Shown here piece after piece: positions 56,517 to 64,000 of a stretch of 64,000 bases of DNA (position 1 is its first letter; each line of letters starts with the position of its first letter). The DNA comes from Paraburkholderia sp. BCC1884 (GTDB taxonomy: Bacteria; Pseudomonadota; Gammaproteobacteria; Burkholderiales; Burkholderiaceae). The stretch covers positions 1,116,001 through 1,180,000 of the forward strand of contig NZ_CAAJGL010000068.1 in assembly GCF_900996225.1 (NCBI RefSeq), written 5' to 3'. Under the pieces are notes generated by a model. The model worked only from the letters and a program-made list of their open reading frames with translations, did no database searches and was not told where the DNA came from. Both the position numbers and the translations under genes were made by a program.

Positions 56517-56744
56517 ATGCATAATCAACAGGCAATCAAATCTGGGGTATCTGTGCCAGGAGAAGACAGGCAACGGGGTTTTTGGGCGAATGTGCCTGCT
56601 GGTGAGAGTTCAGACCGGCGCAAAGAGCTGCGTCGCGAGATGCAGCGGCTTGTGGTCGACAAAGCGGTCTCAAGCAGCACTGAGCGCGGTCAGGCGGCGG
56701 CCCCGCGATCACGATCTGCTCGGGCAAACCCTACTCGAGTCTGA
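56517..56744 (+). CDS. Small basic hypothetical protein
   Basis: 75 residues, starting 22 bases after the protease-like gene with a weak AGG ribosome site. It is Arg/Ser/Glu-rich (DRRKELRREMQRLVVDKAV) and likely helical. No family recognised. Co-direction and tight spacing make a two-gene unit plausible. Confidence 0.4.
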   Translation: MHNQQAIKSGVSVPGEDRQRGFWANVPAGESSDRRKELRREMQRLVVDKAVSSSTERGQAAAPRSRSARANPTRV

Positions 56745-56900
56745 GGTTCGGGATGAAAGATTCCGTTCGCCTTCATCGCTTTCGCCAAACATTTCCAGCA
56801 ATTGTGTCTACGATCTGGGTTAACCTCATACTCATACGTCATGGCGCGGTGTCAACAAAGTTGGCTTGGGAGAACAAAGGCTGTCAAATGAGGGAAGCAA

Positions 56901-57185
56901 ATGCCTAAGTTCACGACCCGCGTTCAGTTGATATCACCATCGGCTGATGCATATCAAAAGCTGCACGCTGAAATGGAATTGTGCGGATTTTCACGTGTTA
57001 TCGAATCAGGCGACGGCAAGTTTTACGCCATGCCCGAGGCGGAGTATGACCTTCAGCAGGAGCTGGACCGTAAGGACGTGCTAGAAAAGGCAAAAAGGGC
57101 GGTACATCAGGCTGGACTTGTCGCGTCAATACTTGTTACTGAGTCGAAAGGACGAATCTGGTACGGGCTCGAGTCGGCGGGGTAG
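56901..57185 (+). CDS. DUF2622 / GhoS-like small protein
   Basis: 94 residues with a GGGAAGC ribosome site. The pattern MPKFTTRVQLISPSADAYQK, LHAEMELCGFSRVIESGDGKFY, MPEAEYDL and ILVTESKGRIWYGLE resembles the DUF2622 group, to which the GhoS endoribonuclease antitoxin belongs. It has a ferredoxin-like fold in relatives. No GhoT-like membrane toxin is adjacent, so it may act alone or belong to another system. Confidence 0.7.
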   Translation: MPKFTTRVQLISPSADAYQKLHAEMELCGFSRVIESGDGKFYAMPEAEYDLQQELDRKDVLEKAKRAVHQAGLVASILVTESKGRIWYGLESAG

Positions 57186-57779
57186 GCGCTTCTCACTGCG
57201 GGAGTGATACCCCTGCGCGTCCACCTCGCATCGATTATCCCAGTCTAGCTTTTGCTTCAATCTGGTGCAGGCCAAGGCGTAACCGCTGGCGTCGCGACAA
57301 ACGCCGACGTTTTCACTAACAATCCTCAGCGAATAGCTCGCGCAAATTATGGGGAAGGCTTTCGTCGACCCTTCGCTATCCCCGCCAGCCTAACTCGGCT
57401 TGCAGCCAATCCATCGTAAACTGCCCGAATCCCGGTCTCACCGGGTCTGCCGACAGGCGCTGGCCGACTCGCCAGTGATCGTGCTTCAACCGGGCCGGGC
57501 CCGGCTAGGCTTCCTAGCTGCGAAGCAAGCCCGCTTTTTGCCATCGGTGACCGATTTCTGGCCCCTTCCGATAGGCCAAGATGGATTGATAGACTTTGTC
57601 TATTAATGAATGCTTTCCATAATGTTGATAACGAAGGCTTGCCACGTCCCTGCCGGGTCCGGTTTTCAGGTGACAGAGGGTCCATTTTTCCATCGTTACA
57701 ATTTTTTCTGAAAATGCCTTTCCGGTTTTCACGTCTCGGCTCTATTTCCTTTATATAGGGGTAGCCGATTGGAGGGAGT
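57186..57779. other. 590-base gap rich in inverted repeats
   Basis: GC-rich dyads such as CCGGGCCCGG (57491-57512) and CCGGTCTCACCGG (57433-57445) occur here. A 150-codon minus frame at 57347-57799 spans the promoter block and is not convincing as a gene. A weaker partial copy of the promoter motif (TCCGGTTTTCA) lies at 57657. Confidence 0.45.
57718..57760 (+). promoter_or_regulatory. Promoter-like block A, upstream of the sigma-like gene
   Basis: CTTTCCGGTTT at 57718-57728 and TCTATTTCCTT at 57741-57751, then TATATAGGG. The same two 11-mers recur with identical spacing in front of the ubiquitin-like operon (59968-60010). Position and conservation suggest a promoter recognised by the sigma factor encoded just downstream. 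Confidence 0.65.
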
Positions 57780-57821
57780 GTGCCAAGCAAACTGACCAAA
57801 AAGACCGAAGCAGGTGTGACT

Positions 57822-58565
57822 ATGGCCCGCTTGCCGCAGGTCGAAAGAGAGATTCAAGAGCTTGAACTGCTTCCCGACGCCGAGTTGATTCGGCGTGCTC
57901 GCATTACAAATGGCAAGGATCCACAGCATTGCAGCAGCGAGGCGTTGCTGAGTTGTTTTCGCAAAGCGCAGAGGGAAGGGGCTCGAAAACTGGCGAATGC
58001 GCTTGTGGAAATGGTCCTTCGGCGGCTGATTGTCAGAACGCGAGTACGCTTGCGCACCCGGAAAATCGCTGGGCTTGACGAGGCTACTGAGAACGTTGCA
58101 GGTAAATTTGCTGAGATGCTGGCCTCCGACGCACACGGAAAAGGTTGTGAACCGCTCGATTTCTTCGAGGTTCTTTTCGAAAACGCGGTTAGTGCTCTTG
58201 CGTTTGACGAGGCAAAGCGTGTCTCCGGAATCGAGGAGCGGTTCGTGCCCCTGGTAACTGCCAGCGACAGCGACGACGAAGGCGCTGGCCACGATGCGTA
58301 TGACGGCTCAGGGTCCGCGGACAATGAACTTGGGCTTACAGACCCGGAACTTCGTGTCTTCTCCACACAATTGCTCGATGCGGTTGCGAGACTTTCGCCG
58401 GACGAGCAAGAGGTCATGATTCTCACGATTCTTGGGGTTAAGGCCGAAAGTGGCGACGAGTCAGAGCCTTCGATTGCTGGTTTGTGCGATGTTGATCCTC
58501 GCACTGTGCGGAACCGCCAGAAGCGAGCCCGAGAGAAGCTCGCCAACTTTAAGGAGTTAACATGA
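57822..58565 (+). CDS. Sigma-70-like (ECF-type) RNA polymerase sigma factor, divergent
   Basis: 247 residues from the ATG at 57822 with an AGGTG site; a GTG at 57780 would add 14 residues but has its GGAGG too close. The C-terminal 75 residues show a sigma region-4-like HTH: LLDAVARLSPDEQEVMILTI, then PSIAGLCDVDPRTVRNRQKRAREKL. Residues 30-130 could be a region-2-like helical bundle (LVEMVLRRLIVRTRVRLRTRKI). An acidic loop (SDSDDEGAGHDAYDGSGSAD) separates the two. Its ATGA overlap with the next gene suggests a sigma/partner pair. Function as a true sigma factor is likely but not certain. Confidence 0.75.
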   Translation: MARLPQVEREIQELELLPDAELIRRARITNGKDPQHCSSEALLSCFRKAQREGARKLANALVEMVLRRLIVRTRVRLRTRKIAGLDEATENVAGKFAEMLASDAHGKGCEPLDFFEVLFENAVSALAFDEAKRVSGIEERFVPLVTASDSDDEGAGHDAYDGSGSADNELGLTDPELRVFSTQLLDAVARLSPDEQEVMILTILGVKAESGDESEPSIAGLCDVDPRTVRNRQKRAREKLANFKELT

Positions 58566-59212
58566 TGACCGAGAGAAAAAAACCGGACCTGCAGGAAATT
58601 CTTTTGCAGTTTTCAGTGGAGCGGGGGATTCCGGACGCCAGTTTATTGCTCAAATACGTCCAGAAATATCCTGAGTATAGCCATGTGCTCACGGAGTTCG
58701 CAGCGAGTTTGGTGAAAGATAGTTTCGCCGACCCTAAAGAAACTGCGGCGCCCGTTGATGACTTAGTTGTCAAAGCGGCAACCGCTCGATATCAAGCTTA
58801 TCTCGCCAGAGTTGAACAGCCGGAAGAAACGGCAGCGGCAACCGGAGGGATGGCGGAGAATCCACTTGAGCGGTTGAGCCGCGAACAGTTCAGCGGACTT
58901 GCTCAATATCTCAAGGTGCCTCTGCCTTTTGTATCCAAGCTACGCGACAGGGCAATCCAGCTGGAAAGTATTCCTTCCGCCTTCATTGCTCGCCTGGTGG
59001 GCTACTTGCAGCTTCCAGAGTCCACTATTGTGTCGCACCTCAGGGCGGAGCCGCACCTTGTAGGATTGGCGGCGATAGATGTCGATGGAAAGATAGCACG
59101 AGAGAGACTTTCGTTCAGTGATGGCCTGCGCGCGGTGGGCCTGAACTCAGAACAGATTAAGTCGCTGATGGACGATTTAAACTCTCGAAATTCTGGACAG
59201 GTCAAGCCCTAA
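58562..59212 (+). CDS. Partner of the sigma-like factor, unknown family (possible anti-sigma)
   Basis: 216 residues. The ATG overlaps the sigma-like gene's TGA and has an AAGGAG site, so the two are translationally coupled. No membrane helix and no recognised domain. The central segment (LSREQFSGLAQYLKVPLPFVSKLRDRAIQLESIPSAF divided into helices) and the end (SFSDGLRAVGLNSEQIKSLMDDL) look like a helical regulatory protein. Being encoded with a sigma factor, it could sequester it; this is inference from gene order. Confidence 0.65.
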   Translation: MMTERKKPDLQEILLQFSVERGIPDASLLLKYVQKYPEYSHVLTEFAASLVKDSFADPKETAAPVDDLVVKAATARYQAYLARVEQPEETAAATGGMAENPLERLSREQFSGLAQYLKVPLPFVSKLRDRAIQLESIPSAFIARLVGYLQLPESTIVSHLRAEPHLVGLAAIDVDGKIARERLSFSDGLRAVGLNSEQIKSLMDDLNSRNSGQVKP

Positions 59213-59967
59213 CGGAGTTCGTCTGCAACGATTCGTCTTTTCATACCAAACTATCTCACCGCTATCTTAGGGGTGTGTAAACCTGCCCGTGCGGATTGTT
59301 GTCGCAGAAGAACGGTAGTCCATGCTGAGTAGGAGTGTGTGATCGCCGCCTGTGGTGCTTGTTGCACTACGGCGCGGCGAACCGGGCCGGGTGGCGAGAC
59401 AACACTTGCGCACCAAACTTATATGCGCCGAATGAAGACTGCGCGCAAACGGCCACGCACGAATCTCGGCTTTTCCTTGCAGGTAGCTCGAGGGCGCAAC
59501 GACCTTCCCCGCACGTCCGCAACGGGTGATCACGCGCGCTGCGGCTGCTTGCACTCTTCAGTCACGTCTCGATTCGAGCTTCACCGCGCCGATGGTCGAA
59601 TGTAGACCAGGTTAATCGGAATCAGTTCGACATATGCCCTGAAGTACTGCTCTTTGAGCAGTTACCGGATTTTTTTGAAAATCGCTTTGGGAACGTATTC
59701 TTATGTCCTTCAGGTTGACCTCCGTCATTGTTTCCTTGATACGCTAAGTCTGGATCCTCTGGGGCAGCGCGTTTCAGCTCGTCCCTCGCTCGTGCAGCCG
59801 CTGCGACAGCGAGGCAGAAACTACGGCTTCGCGCTGACTGGACGTGACACCCTCTCGCAGGGACGGAAGCGCTGCGTGTGCGGCAGGTTACACGGTTCGC
59901 CAACGATGCCATGACGGACAGGGCCTGCGAGAAAACGCCCCAGATCAGTCAATACGTTGTACATCAT
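59213..59967. other. 750-base gap between the sigma pair and the ubiquitin-like operon
   Basis: Overlapping short frames on both strands, none convincing. It separates the two units that share the promoter-like block. Confidence 0.4.
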
Positions 59968-60010
59968 CTTTCCGGTTTCTCACGTTCGAATCTATTTCCT
60001 TAGTATGGGC
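59968..60010 (+). promoter_or_regulatory. Promoter-like block B, upstream of the ubiquitin-like operon
   Basis: CTTTCCGGTTT at 59968-59978 and TCTATTTCCTT at 59991-60001, then AGTATGGGC. The spacing between the two elements is the same as in block A. It ends about 50 bases before the first gene of the operon. A shared sigma factor is the simplest explanation. Confidence 0.65.
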
Positions 60011-60058
60011 GTCGGAAAGCATCTCGCTTTCTAGCCCGGACAAATCAGGGAGTAGGCG

Positions 60059-60538
60059 ATGACTGTCTTTTATCAACGGGAAGGATCGCGGGAAGTTCAC
60101 TCGTTCGAAGCGAAGGATGACGAATCTATTGTCGTCATCGTCGAGCGAGCTGTGGGAGGCCACTTGAAGGTTGAAGAAGTGGCTATCTTCGAGGAGGGGT
60201 GCGAAACGCAACTCACAGACGAACTACTGAGAGATCTGCTGTCCACTAAAAAGCACCCGCGATTCCATTTTCACCGGTGCCGTAGGGTCGACGCCTCCGT
60301 GACGTACAACGGCCGCACGCTTACACACAATGTTGCACCGTCAACCACGCTTGCATCGGTAAAGGCCTGGGCAGACAAGGCGTTTCGTATCGACCCAGCT
60401 CACGCCGCAGAGCATGTTTTGCAACTGCATGGAACCATTGACCGGCCCACAGCGTCGACACACGTTGGCGCGCTCACGACTGGACATCTGTGTGCCGTAA
60501 TGTTCGACCTTGTCCCGAACGAGCGCATTCAGGGGTGA
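60059..60538 (+). CDS. bilA: Tandem ubiquitin-like protein (BilA-like)
   Basis: 159 residues with a GGGAGTAGG ribosome site. Two beta-grasp-like halves are seen: residues 1-75 (SREVHSFEAKDDESIVVIVE) and 77-155 (VDASVTYNGRTLTHNVAPST...LHGTIDRPTASTHVGAL), like the double-ubiquitin layout of ISG15. The chain ends in ...NERIQG, so a C-terminal glycine is exposed without processing, as needed for activation by an E1. The gene order Ubl-E2-JAB-E1 that follows is the Bil (bacterial ISG15-like) order. It is the protein expected to be conjugated to a target such as a phage component. The symbol rests on synteny and architecture. Confidence 0.85.
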   Translation: MTVFYQREGSREVHSFEAKDDESIVVIVERAVGGHLKVEEVAIFEEGCETQLTDELLRDLLSTKKHPRFHFHRCRRVDASVTYNGRTLTHNVAPSTTLASVKAWADKAFRIDPAHAAEHVLQLHGTIDRPTASTHVGALTTGHLCAVMFDLVPNERIQG

Positions 60539-60541
60539 TCC

Positions 60542-61027
60542 ATGAGTGACGTGATTGTCGAGTCGCCAGACTATCGCGCGTTCATGGCTGCGACGAAGGC
60601 CCCGTCCTTCGTCGTTGCAGAACTCGATGGCCGTTGGCGGCTGTGCGAAGTGAAGTGGCCCAACGCATTGATTGAGGTGCGTGCTGCTACCGGTGCATTT
60701 ACGCTCCGCTTCGATCTTTCTGGCTATCCATCCCATCCGCCAACCGCTCAATTGTGGGACCAGAAAACGAATGCGCGGCTTACGGACCCGCTATGGCCTC
60801 GAAGCAAAGGAGGGCGGATCGGAACAGTGTTCAGGACAAACTGGATGTCCGGCACGGCACTCTATCTGCCGTGCGACAGGGTAACGATTAATACTCACCC
60901 TGCCTGGCAGACTCAGATGCCGGCTCAACTGTGGCGTCCAGATGGATCGATTGTTCAATATCTTGAGGTGGTCTATGAGCTTCTCAATTCGCTCGACTTT
61001 TTACCGCCTTCTGCACAGGCGGCATAA
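60542..61027 (+). CDS. bilB: E2-like ubiquitin-conjugating enzyme (BilB-like)
   Basis: 161 residues, starting 3 bases after bilA. The UBC-fold motif YPSHPPTAQLW (residues 62-72) is followed by the catalytic cysteine in ALYLPCDR (Cys111), the form found in bacterial E2-like proteins. NTHPAW just after it is also typical. It would accept the ubiquitin-like protein from the E1 as a thioester and pass it to targets. No separate E3 is visible. Confidence 0.87.
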   Translation: MSDVIVESPDYRAFMAATKAPSFVVAELDGRWRLCEVKWPNALIEVRAATGAFTLRFDLSGYPSHPPTAQLWDQKTNARLTDPLWPRSKGGRIGTVFRTNWMSGTALYLPCDRVTINTHPAWQTQMPAQLWRPDGSIVQYLEVVYELLNSLDFLPPSAQAA

Positions 61028-61490
61028 CGTTCGCTGCGGATACTTCACCTGGCGAAAGCTCATGCGAGAGCTCAGGTTGCGCGGGCAAGGTCGGCGCGAG
61101 AGCGGTGCTTTTCTGCTTGGTTATTTGGATGGTGATGTGCGTGTAATTACGCATTTTGTGCCATATGACGATATTGACCCCCGGTCGCTTGACCGAGGGT
61201 ATGTCCACATAGATGGCAGCCAGATGGGGAAGTTGTGGGCAATATGCAAACGACTAAGCGTTGAAGTAGTGGCCGACGTTCACACGCATCCAGGCGATGT
61301 AGACCAAAGCGAGTCAGACCGCTGTAATCCAATGATTGCGGTTATCGGTCATACGGCATTTATCGTGCCTCGTTTTGCTCATGCTCCTGTTCGTCGGCGT
61401 GACATCGGTATGTACCACTACCTTGGATCGAACACTTGGCAGAGCGTGGCTATATCTGAGCGCGGCTCGTTCATTGCAATAGGACTGTGA
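60975..61490 (+). CDS. bilC: JAB/JAMM deubiquitinase-like metalloprotease (BilC-like)
   Basis: 171 residues from the ATG at 60975 with a GAGGTGG site; it overlaps bilB by 53 bases. The JAMM zinc site is complete: Glu42 in RRESGAFLLGY, His103 and His105 in VVADVHTHPGD, and Ser112/Asp115 in QSESD. It should cleave isopeptide bonds made by the E1/E2 pair, or recycle the ubiquitin-like protein. Confidence 0.9.
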   Translation: MSFSIRSTFYRLLHRRHNVRCGYFTWRKLMRELRLRGQGRRESGAFLLGYLDGDVRVITHFVPYDDIDPRSLDRGYVHIDGSQMGKLWAICKRLSVEVVADVHTHPGDVDQSESDRCNPMIAVIGHTAFIVPRFAHAPVRRRDIGMYHYLGSNTWQSVAISERGSFIAIGL

Positions 61491-61497
61491 GAATGCC

Positions 61498-62871
61498 ATG
61501 GTAAACACAATGCCTGATTCGCTAAATCGAACCGTCAAGCAGCTCGTCGATAGTGGCAGGGCATCAACATTCGAAGAAGCAGAGCGAATCTTTGGTGGTT
61601 ATAAGTTGCACGTACACTTAGCTCCGGAAACTGCGAGCCAACGATCTGCGCAAATTGCGTTGCTGACCATTATTCAGCTTGGCAAGCGAACGTTTTTGGG
61701 GGGAGTCGAGGTGTCCGGGACGCTCGACGTGCCCTTGGAGAAGGGGCTTGGCCTGGAGGAGAGTCTGGCCGCCGCAGTGAGTTCGGCGGGCGGTCTTCCG
61801 TCGGCCGGCTCATCGCTGCCGACTATTGAGATTGGTCCGCCGGCACCGAGGGCGGCCAGCTTCCATATCAGACTTTTAACGGCAGGCTGGCGGGCTGGCA
61901 TTGCAGCCATTGACGAGCCGGATTCGGTTTCGAGAGAAGACGGTTATGTGATGCCTCTCGCCGCTATTGCCGCGGCGGCGCTGGCCGTGAACGAAGCGTT
62001 TCTCCATGTGAGCGCCGCTACCGTGTTGGCGGGCAACCGCACAACGGGCATCTCACTTTGGGGGCCTCAGTTGTCGAGCTGGATGGATAACGACACTGAT
62101 GGACCGTTGCTGTCCTACCTCCCTTCCAGCGTATGGCTGCTCGGCTTAGGGCATCTCGGACAGGCATATGCGTGGGGCCTCGGTTCGCTCCCGTATGGGG
62201 CCGTCATGGCAGAACGACCACTCGTGGTCCTGCAGGACATTGACCGCGTAACCTCATCAACGTTTAGCACCTCAGTTCTGAGTGAATGTGAGGATGTTGG
62301 GTTGTCGAAGGCCCGGGTCGTCGCGCGATGGCTCGAAAGCAAAGGGTTTGAGACAAGACTTGTCGAGAGAATCTTTGATGCAGCGACATCCAGAAGTCGT
62401 GGAGACCCGGACCTGCTGTTGTCTGGTGTTGACAACGTCGAGGGTCGTCAGGCTCTGGAGTCCGCTGGCTGCAGGATGGTCGTCGAGGCGGGGTTGGGAA
62501 GTCTTCACGACGATTTTCAATCGATTCGGATACACACGTTGCCCGGGTCACGTCTCGCCGCGGATATCTGGTCGAAAGACAGTGGCAAAGGTTCGGCAAC
62601 GTCAATGCCCGCCTACAGTGCGCTTCTAAAAACTGGTGTGCTTGACCAGTGTGGGCTGACCGAACTTGCCGGGAAGGCTGTCGGCGCGGCGTTTGTCGGC
62701 ATGTTTGCGGCAAGCCTCGTCTTATCAGAGGTGTTACGCGTTCTCCACGGCGGTAATGCAAACGAGGTAATGGATCTGAGCTTGGTTGAACTGGAACATC
62801 GGACACTTGTCCCCAACAAGATTGATTTTTCGAGAGTGAATCCGGGTTTTCTGCCTGTCGAGGCTAGGTGA
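61498..62871 (+). CDS. bilD: E1-like ubiquitin-activating enzyme (BilD-like)
   Basis: 457 residues. The N-terminal 200 residues are specific to this group. The ThiF/E1 adenylation domain begins with SSVWLLGLGHLGQAYAWGLG (nucleotide-binding GxGxxG, residues 216-221), then VVLQDIDRVTSSTFSTS (Asp247/Asp249, ATP/Mg handling). Cys385 in VLDQCGLTELAGKAVGAAFVG is a candidate catalytic thioester cysteine. It adenylates the C-terminal Gly of the ubiquitin-like protein and loads the E2. It starts 7 bases after bilC. Confidence 0.88.
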   Translation: MVNTMPDSLNRTVKQLVDSGRASTFEEAERIFGGYKLHVHLAPETASQRSAQIALLTIIQLGKRTFLGGVEVSGTLDVPLEKGLGLEESLAAAVSSAGGLPSAGSSLPTIEIGPPAPRAASFHIRLLTAGWRAGIAAIDEPDSVSREDGYVMPLAAIAAAALAVNEAFLHVSAATVLAGNRTTGISLWGPQLSSWMDNDTDGPLLSYLPSSVWLLGLGHLGQAYAWGLGSLPYGAVMAERPLVVLQDIDRVTSSTFSTSVLSECEDVGLSKARVVARWLESKGFETRLVERIFDAATSRSRGDPDLLLSGVDNVEGRQALESAGCRMVVEAGLGSLHDDFQSIRIHTLPGSRLAADIWSKDSGKGSATSMPAYSALLKTGVLDQCGLTELAGKAVGAAFVGMFAASLVLSEVLRVLHGGNANEVMDLSLVELEHRTLVPNKIDFSRVNPGFLPVEAR

Positions 62872-62911
62872 GTTAATCGGCGTCATGCCGAAAATTTCAA
62901 AAAAAGGAACA

Positions 62912-63646
62912 ATGATGAGCGAATTTCACGGTAGCCCAATTGTCATCAAAGGCAACGGAAACAACGTTGGCGACAACAATTCCAACACCAGTATCGAGTC
63001 GCTGAACATTAAAAATATTACTCATGTCAACGGCGGGGCGGCAAGCGACTCTGAAGGAGATCCCCGAGTTGTCGTAGTCGGTGCCTTCGTTGCTGTTGTG
63101 GTCGCGGCCTGGTTTTATCTGCGCCACTTTTTTCCGATCCACGAAGTGCTTTATCTTGGCTGCTTCCTGTCGGTCGTACCGGCTCTTCTCGTCGTGGCGA
63201 CCTCTTCTATGCGCGGCGATGATTTCTTGAGCAGTTTCCTGCAGGCTCTTCCGACGTGCCTGATCGCTGTTGGTGCGCTTGTTGTGCTCGGTCAGATTCG
63301 GGATGCGATGCCACAGGACATTCTGGATCTTGCGGCTAGTTCGTCAGCCAGCGAAACATGGCATCGCCTGACCGAGCATGGCCAACGGATTGTCCTGGAA
63401 AGCGGCGGAGGTGCAGTGGCGTGTGCTTTCGCGATTCTGCTGAACGCACTCTCTGGTACGCGAGCACTCGCCGAGTCTGGGGGGAAATGGACGAACTGGC
63501 TGCTGCGTTTGACGACGAACTTCCAAATGGGCCGTTGCGCCGTAGCGAACATTGCGTTTCTGGCCCTTGCCTGGGGCGTTTCCTCGGGAGCCGCGTACGA
63601 CTACTGGAAGATGTTTCAGGCCGCTGTAGCGCCATCCGGTACATGA
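62912..63646 (+). CDS. Membrane protein with Asn/Gly-rich N-terminal repeats
   Basis: 244 residues from the ATG at 62912 with an AAGGAA site; an ATG at 62885 is a weaker alternative. Residues 5-45 are an Asn/Gly-rich strand-like repeat (IVIKGNGNNVGDNNSN, SIESLNIKNITHVNGG), a pattern also seen at the N-terminus of some bacterial effector and defence proteins. About five hydrophobic helices follow (VVVVGAFVAVVVAAWFYL, YLGCFLSVVPALLVVA, LPTCLIAVGALVVLGQI and two later). No named family recognised. It starts 40 bases after the E1 gene and could be a membrane effector or sensor of the operon. Confidence 0.7.
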   Translation: MMSEFHGSPIVIKGNGNNVGDNNSNTSIESLNIKNITHVNGGAASDSEGDPRVVVVGAFVAVVVAAWFYLRHFFPIHEVLYLGCFLSVVPALLVVATSSMRGDDFLSSFLQALPTCLIAVGALVVLGQIRDAMPQDILDLAASSSASETWHRLTEHGQRIVLESGGGAVACAFAILLNALSGTRALAESGGKWTNWLLRLTTNFQMGRCAVANIAFLALAWGVSSGAAYDYWKMFQAAVAPSGT

Positions 63647-63711
63647 GTGTGGGGAGTCAGGCGACGGGAGCAGCGCTGCGACGGTAGAAACGTGTTGACG
63701 TTGTGCACGGT

Positions 63712-64000
63712 ATGCGGAGAGAATCGCACATTTTGCCTCGTTTGACGCACGTGAAATCAAATAAATCGCAGCATCCATTGGCACTAATCGAGCTTTGTCG
63801 GCACTTTCTTGCGAGTGGGCACGGCTCGCCGGCAACAGTCACCTGGTTGGCGCAACGCTTACTCGCCGCAGATGACCAAGCGGTGGCAGGGGCGCTCGAA
63901 GCCTTGGTATCCGAAGCTGCGGTGAAAGCTCCGTCCGAGCGAGCGGGCGTTCTTTCTTTGACCGTCGCCGGTGAACCGCTGACGCGATCCGCCCGTATGC
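63712..64000 (+). CDS. Hypothetical protein, 5' part (runs off the window)
   Basis: An open frame from an ATG at 63712 continues to the window edge for 96 codons without a stop. Balanced composition with helices such as HPLALIELCRHFLASGHG and VTWLAQRLLAADDQAVAGAL fits a real protein. No family recognised; the ribosome site is unclear. It may be the next gene of the island. Confidence 0.5.
   Translation, partial: MRRESHILPRLTHVKSNKSQHPLALIELCRHFLASGHGSPATVTWLAQRLLAADDQAVAGALEALVSEAAVKAPSERAGVLSLTVAGEPLTRSARM

Noticed and set aside
57347-57799. 150-codon minus-strand frame before the sigma-like gene
   Set aside because: Runs through the conserved promoter block and inverted repeats; composition fits non-coding DNA.
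59267-59912. Minus-strand frames between the sigma pair and bilA
   Set aside because: No ribosome site, low-complexity composition and no family match.
1-64000. CRISPR arrays
   Set aside because: No regularly spaced direct repeats were seen anywhere in the window.

Overview
The window looks like a Burkholderiales chromosome or megaplasmid, most likely Paraburkholderia or Caballeronia. This is inferred from the GC-rich coding style, the ben/cat layout, the selenoprotein formate dehydrogenase, and the many LysR, AraC and MocR regulators beside small catabolic operons. There are no ribosomal or replication genes, and many non-coding gaps and gene scars, so it reads as accessory or secondary-replicon DNA.

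Layout. 0-1 kb: end of a dye-decolorizing peroxidase carrying an encapsulin-loading tail, then its encapsulin shell. 1.9-4.2 kb: an SLC13-type permease divergent from an AraC regulator. 4.9-12.9 kb: a selenium-dependent formate dehydrogenase locus, with fdhE, tRNA-Sec and a three-subunit enzyme whose alpha subunit reads through an in-frame UGA followed by a textbook bacterial SECIS hairpin. 14.2-21.6 kb: benzoate to catechol to beta-ketoadipate enol-lactone (catC, catB and catR leftward; catA and benABCD rightward). 21.9-29.9 kb: an M20 deacylase, a triple-domain Rid protein and a complete Liv-type ABC transporter. 30.3-31.3 kb: a tandem glycine riboswitch ahead of an orphan gcvH and an IS5-type scar. 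31.4-39.8 kb: a MocR regulator divergent from a solute-binding protein, amidase, solitary ectoine-synthase homologue, DUF2817 hydrolase and VOC protein, followed by a quinone reductase and an isochorismatase-family hydrolase. 40.5-50 kb: scattered housekeeping-like and regulatory genes. 50.3-51.7 kb: a three-polypeptide cobalt-type nitrile hydratase or thiocyanate hydrolase. 52.6-54.2 kb: a membrane-anchored catalase-like peroxidase with a cytochrome b561.

55-64 kb is the most unusual part. A four-gene eukaryote-like ubiquitin conjugation operon is present in the Bil order: tandem ubiquitin-like protein, E2, JAB/JAMM deubiquitinase, E1. A membrane protein follows it. Upstream lies a sigma-factor-like gene translationally coupled to an unrecognised partner. 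The sigma gene and the ubiquitin operon are preceded by almost the same promoter-like block, with two 11-bp elements at identical spacing. This suggests that the sigma factor controls both itself and the conjugation operon. A papain-like cysteine-protease gene and a GhoS/DUF2622-like small protein lie just upstream, so the segment resembles a defence island.
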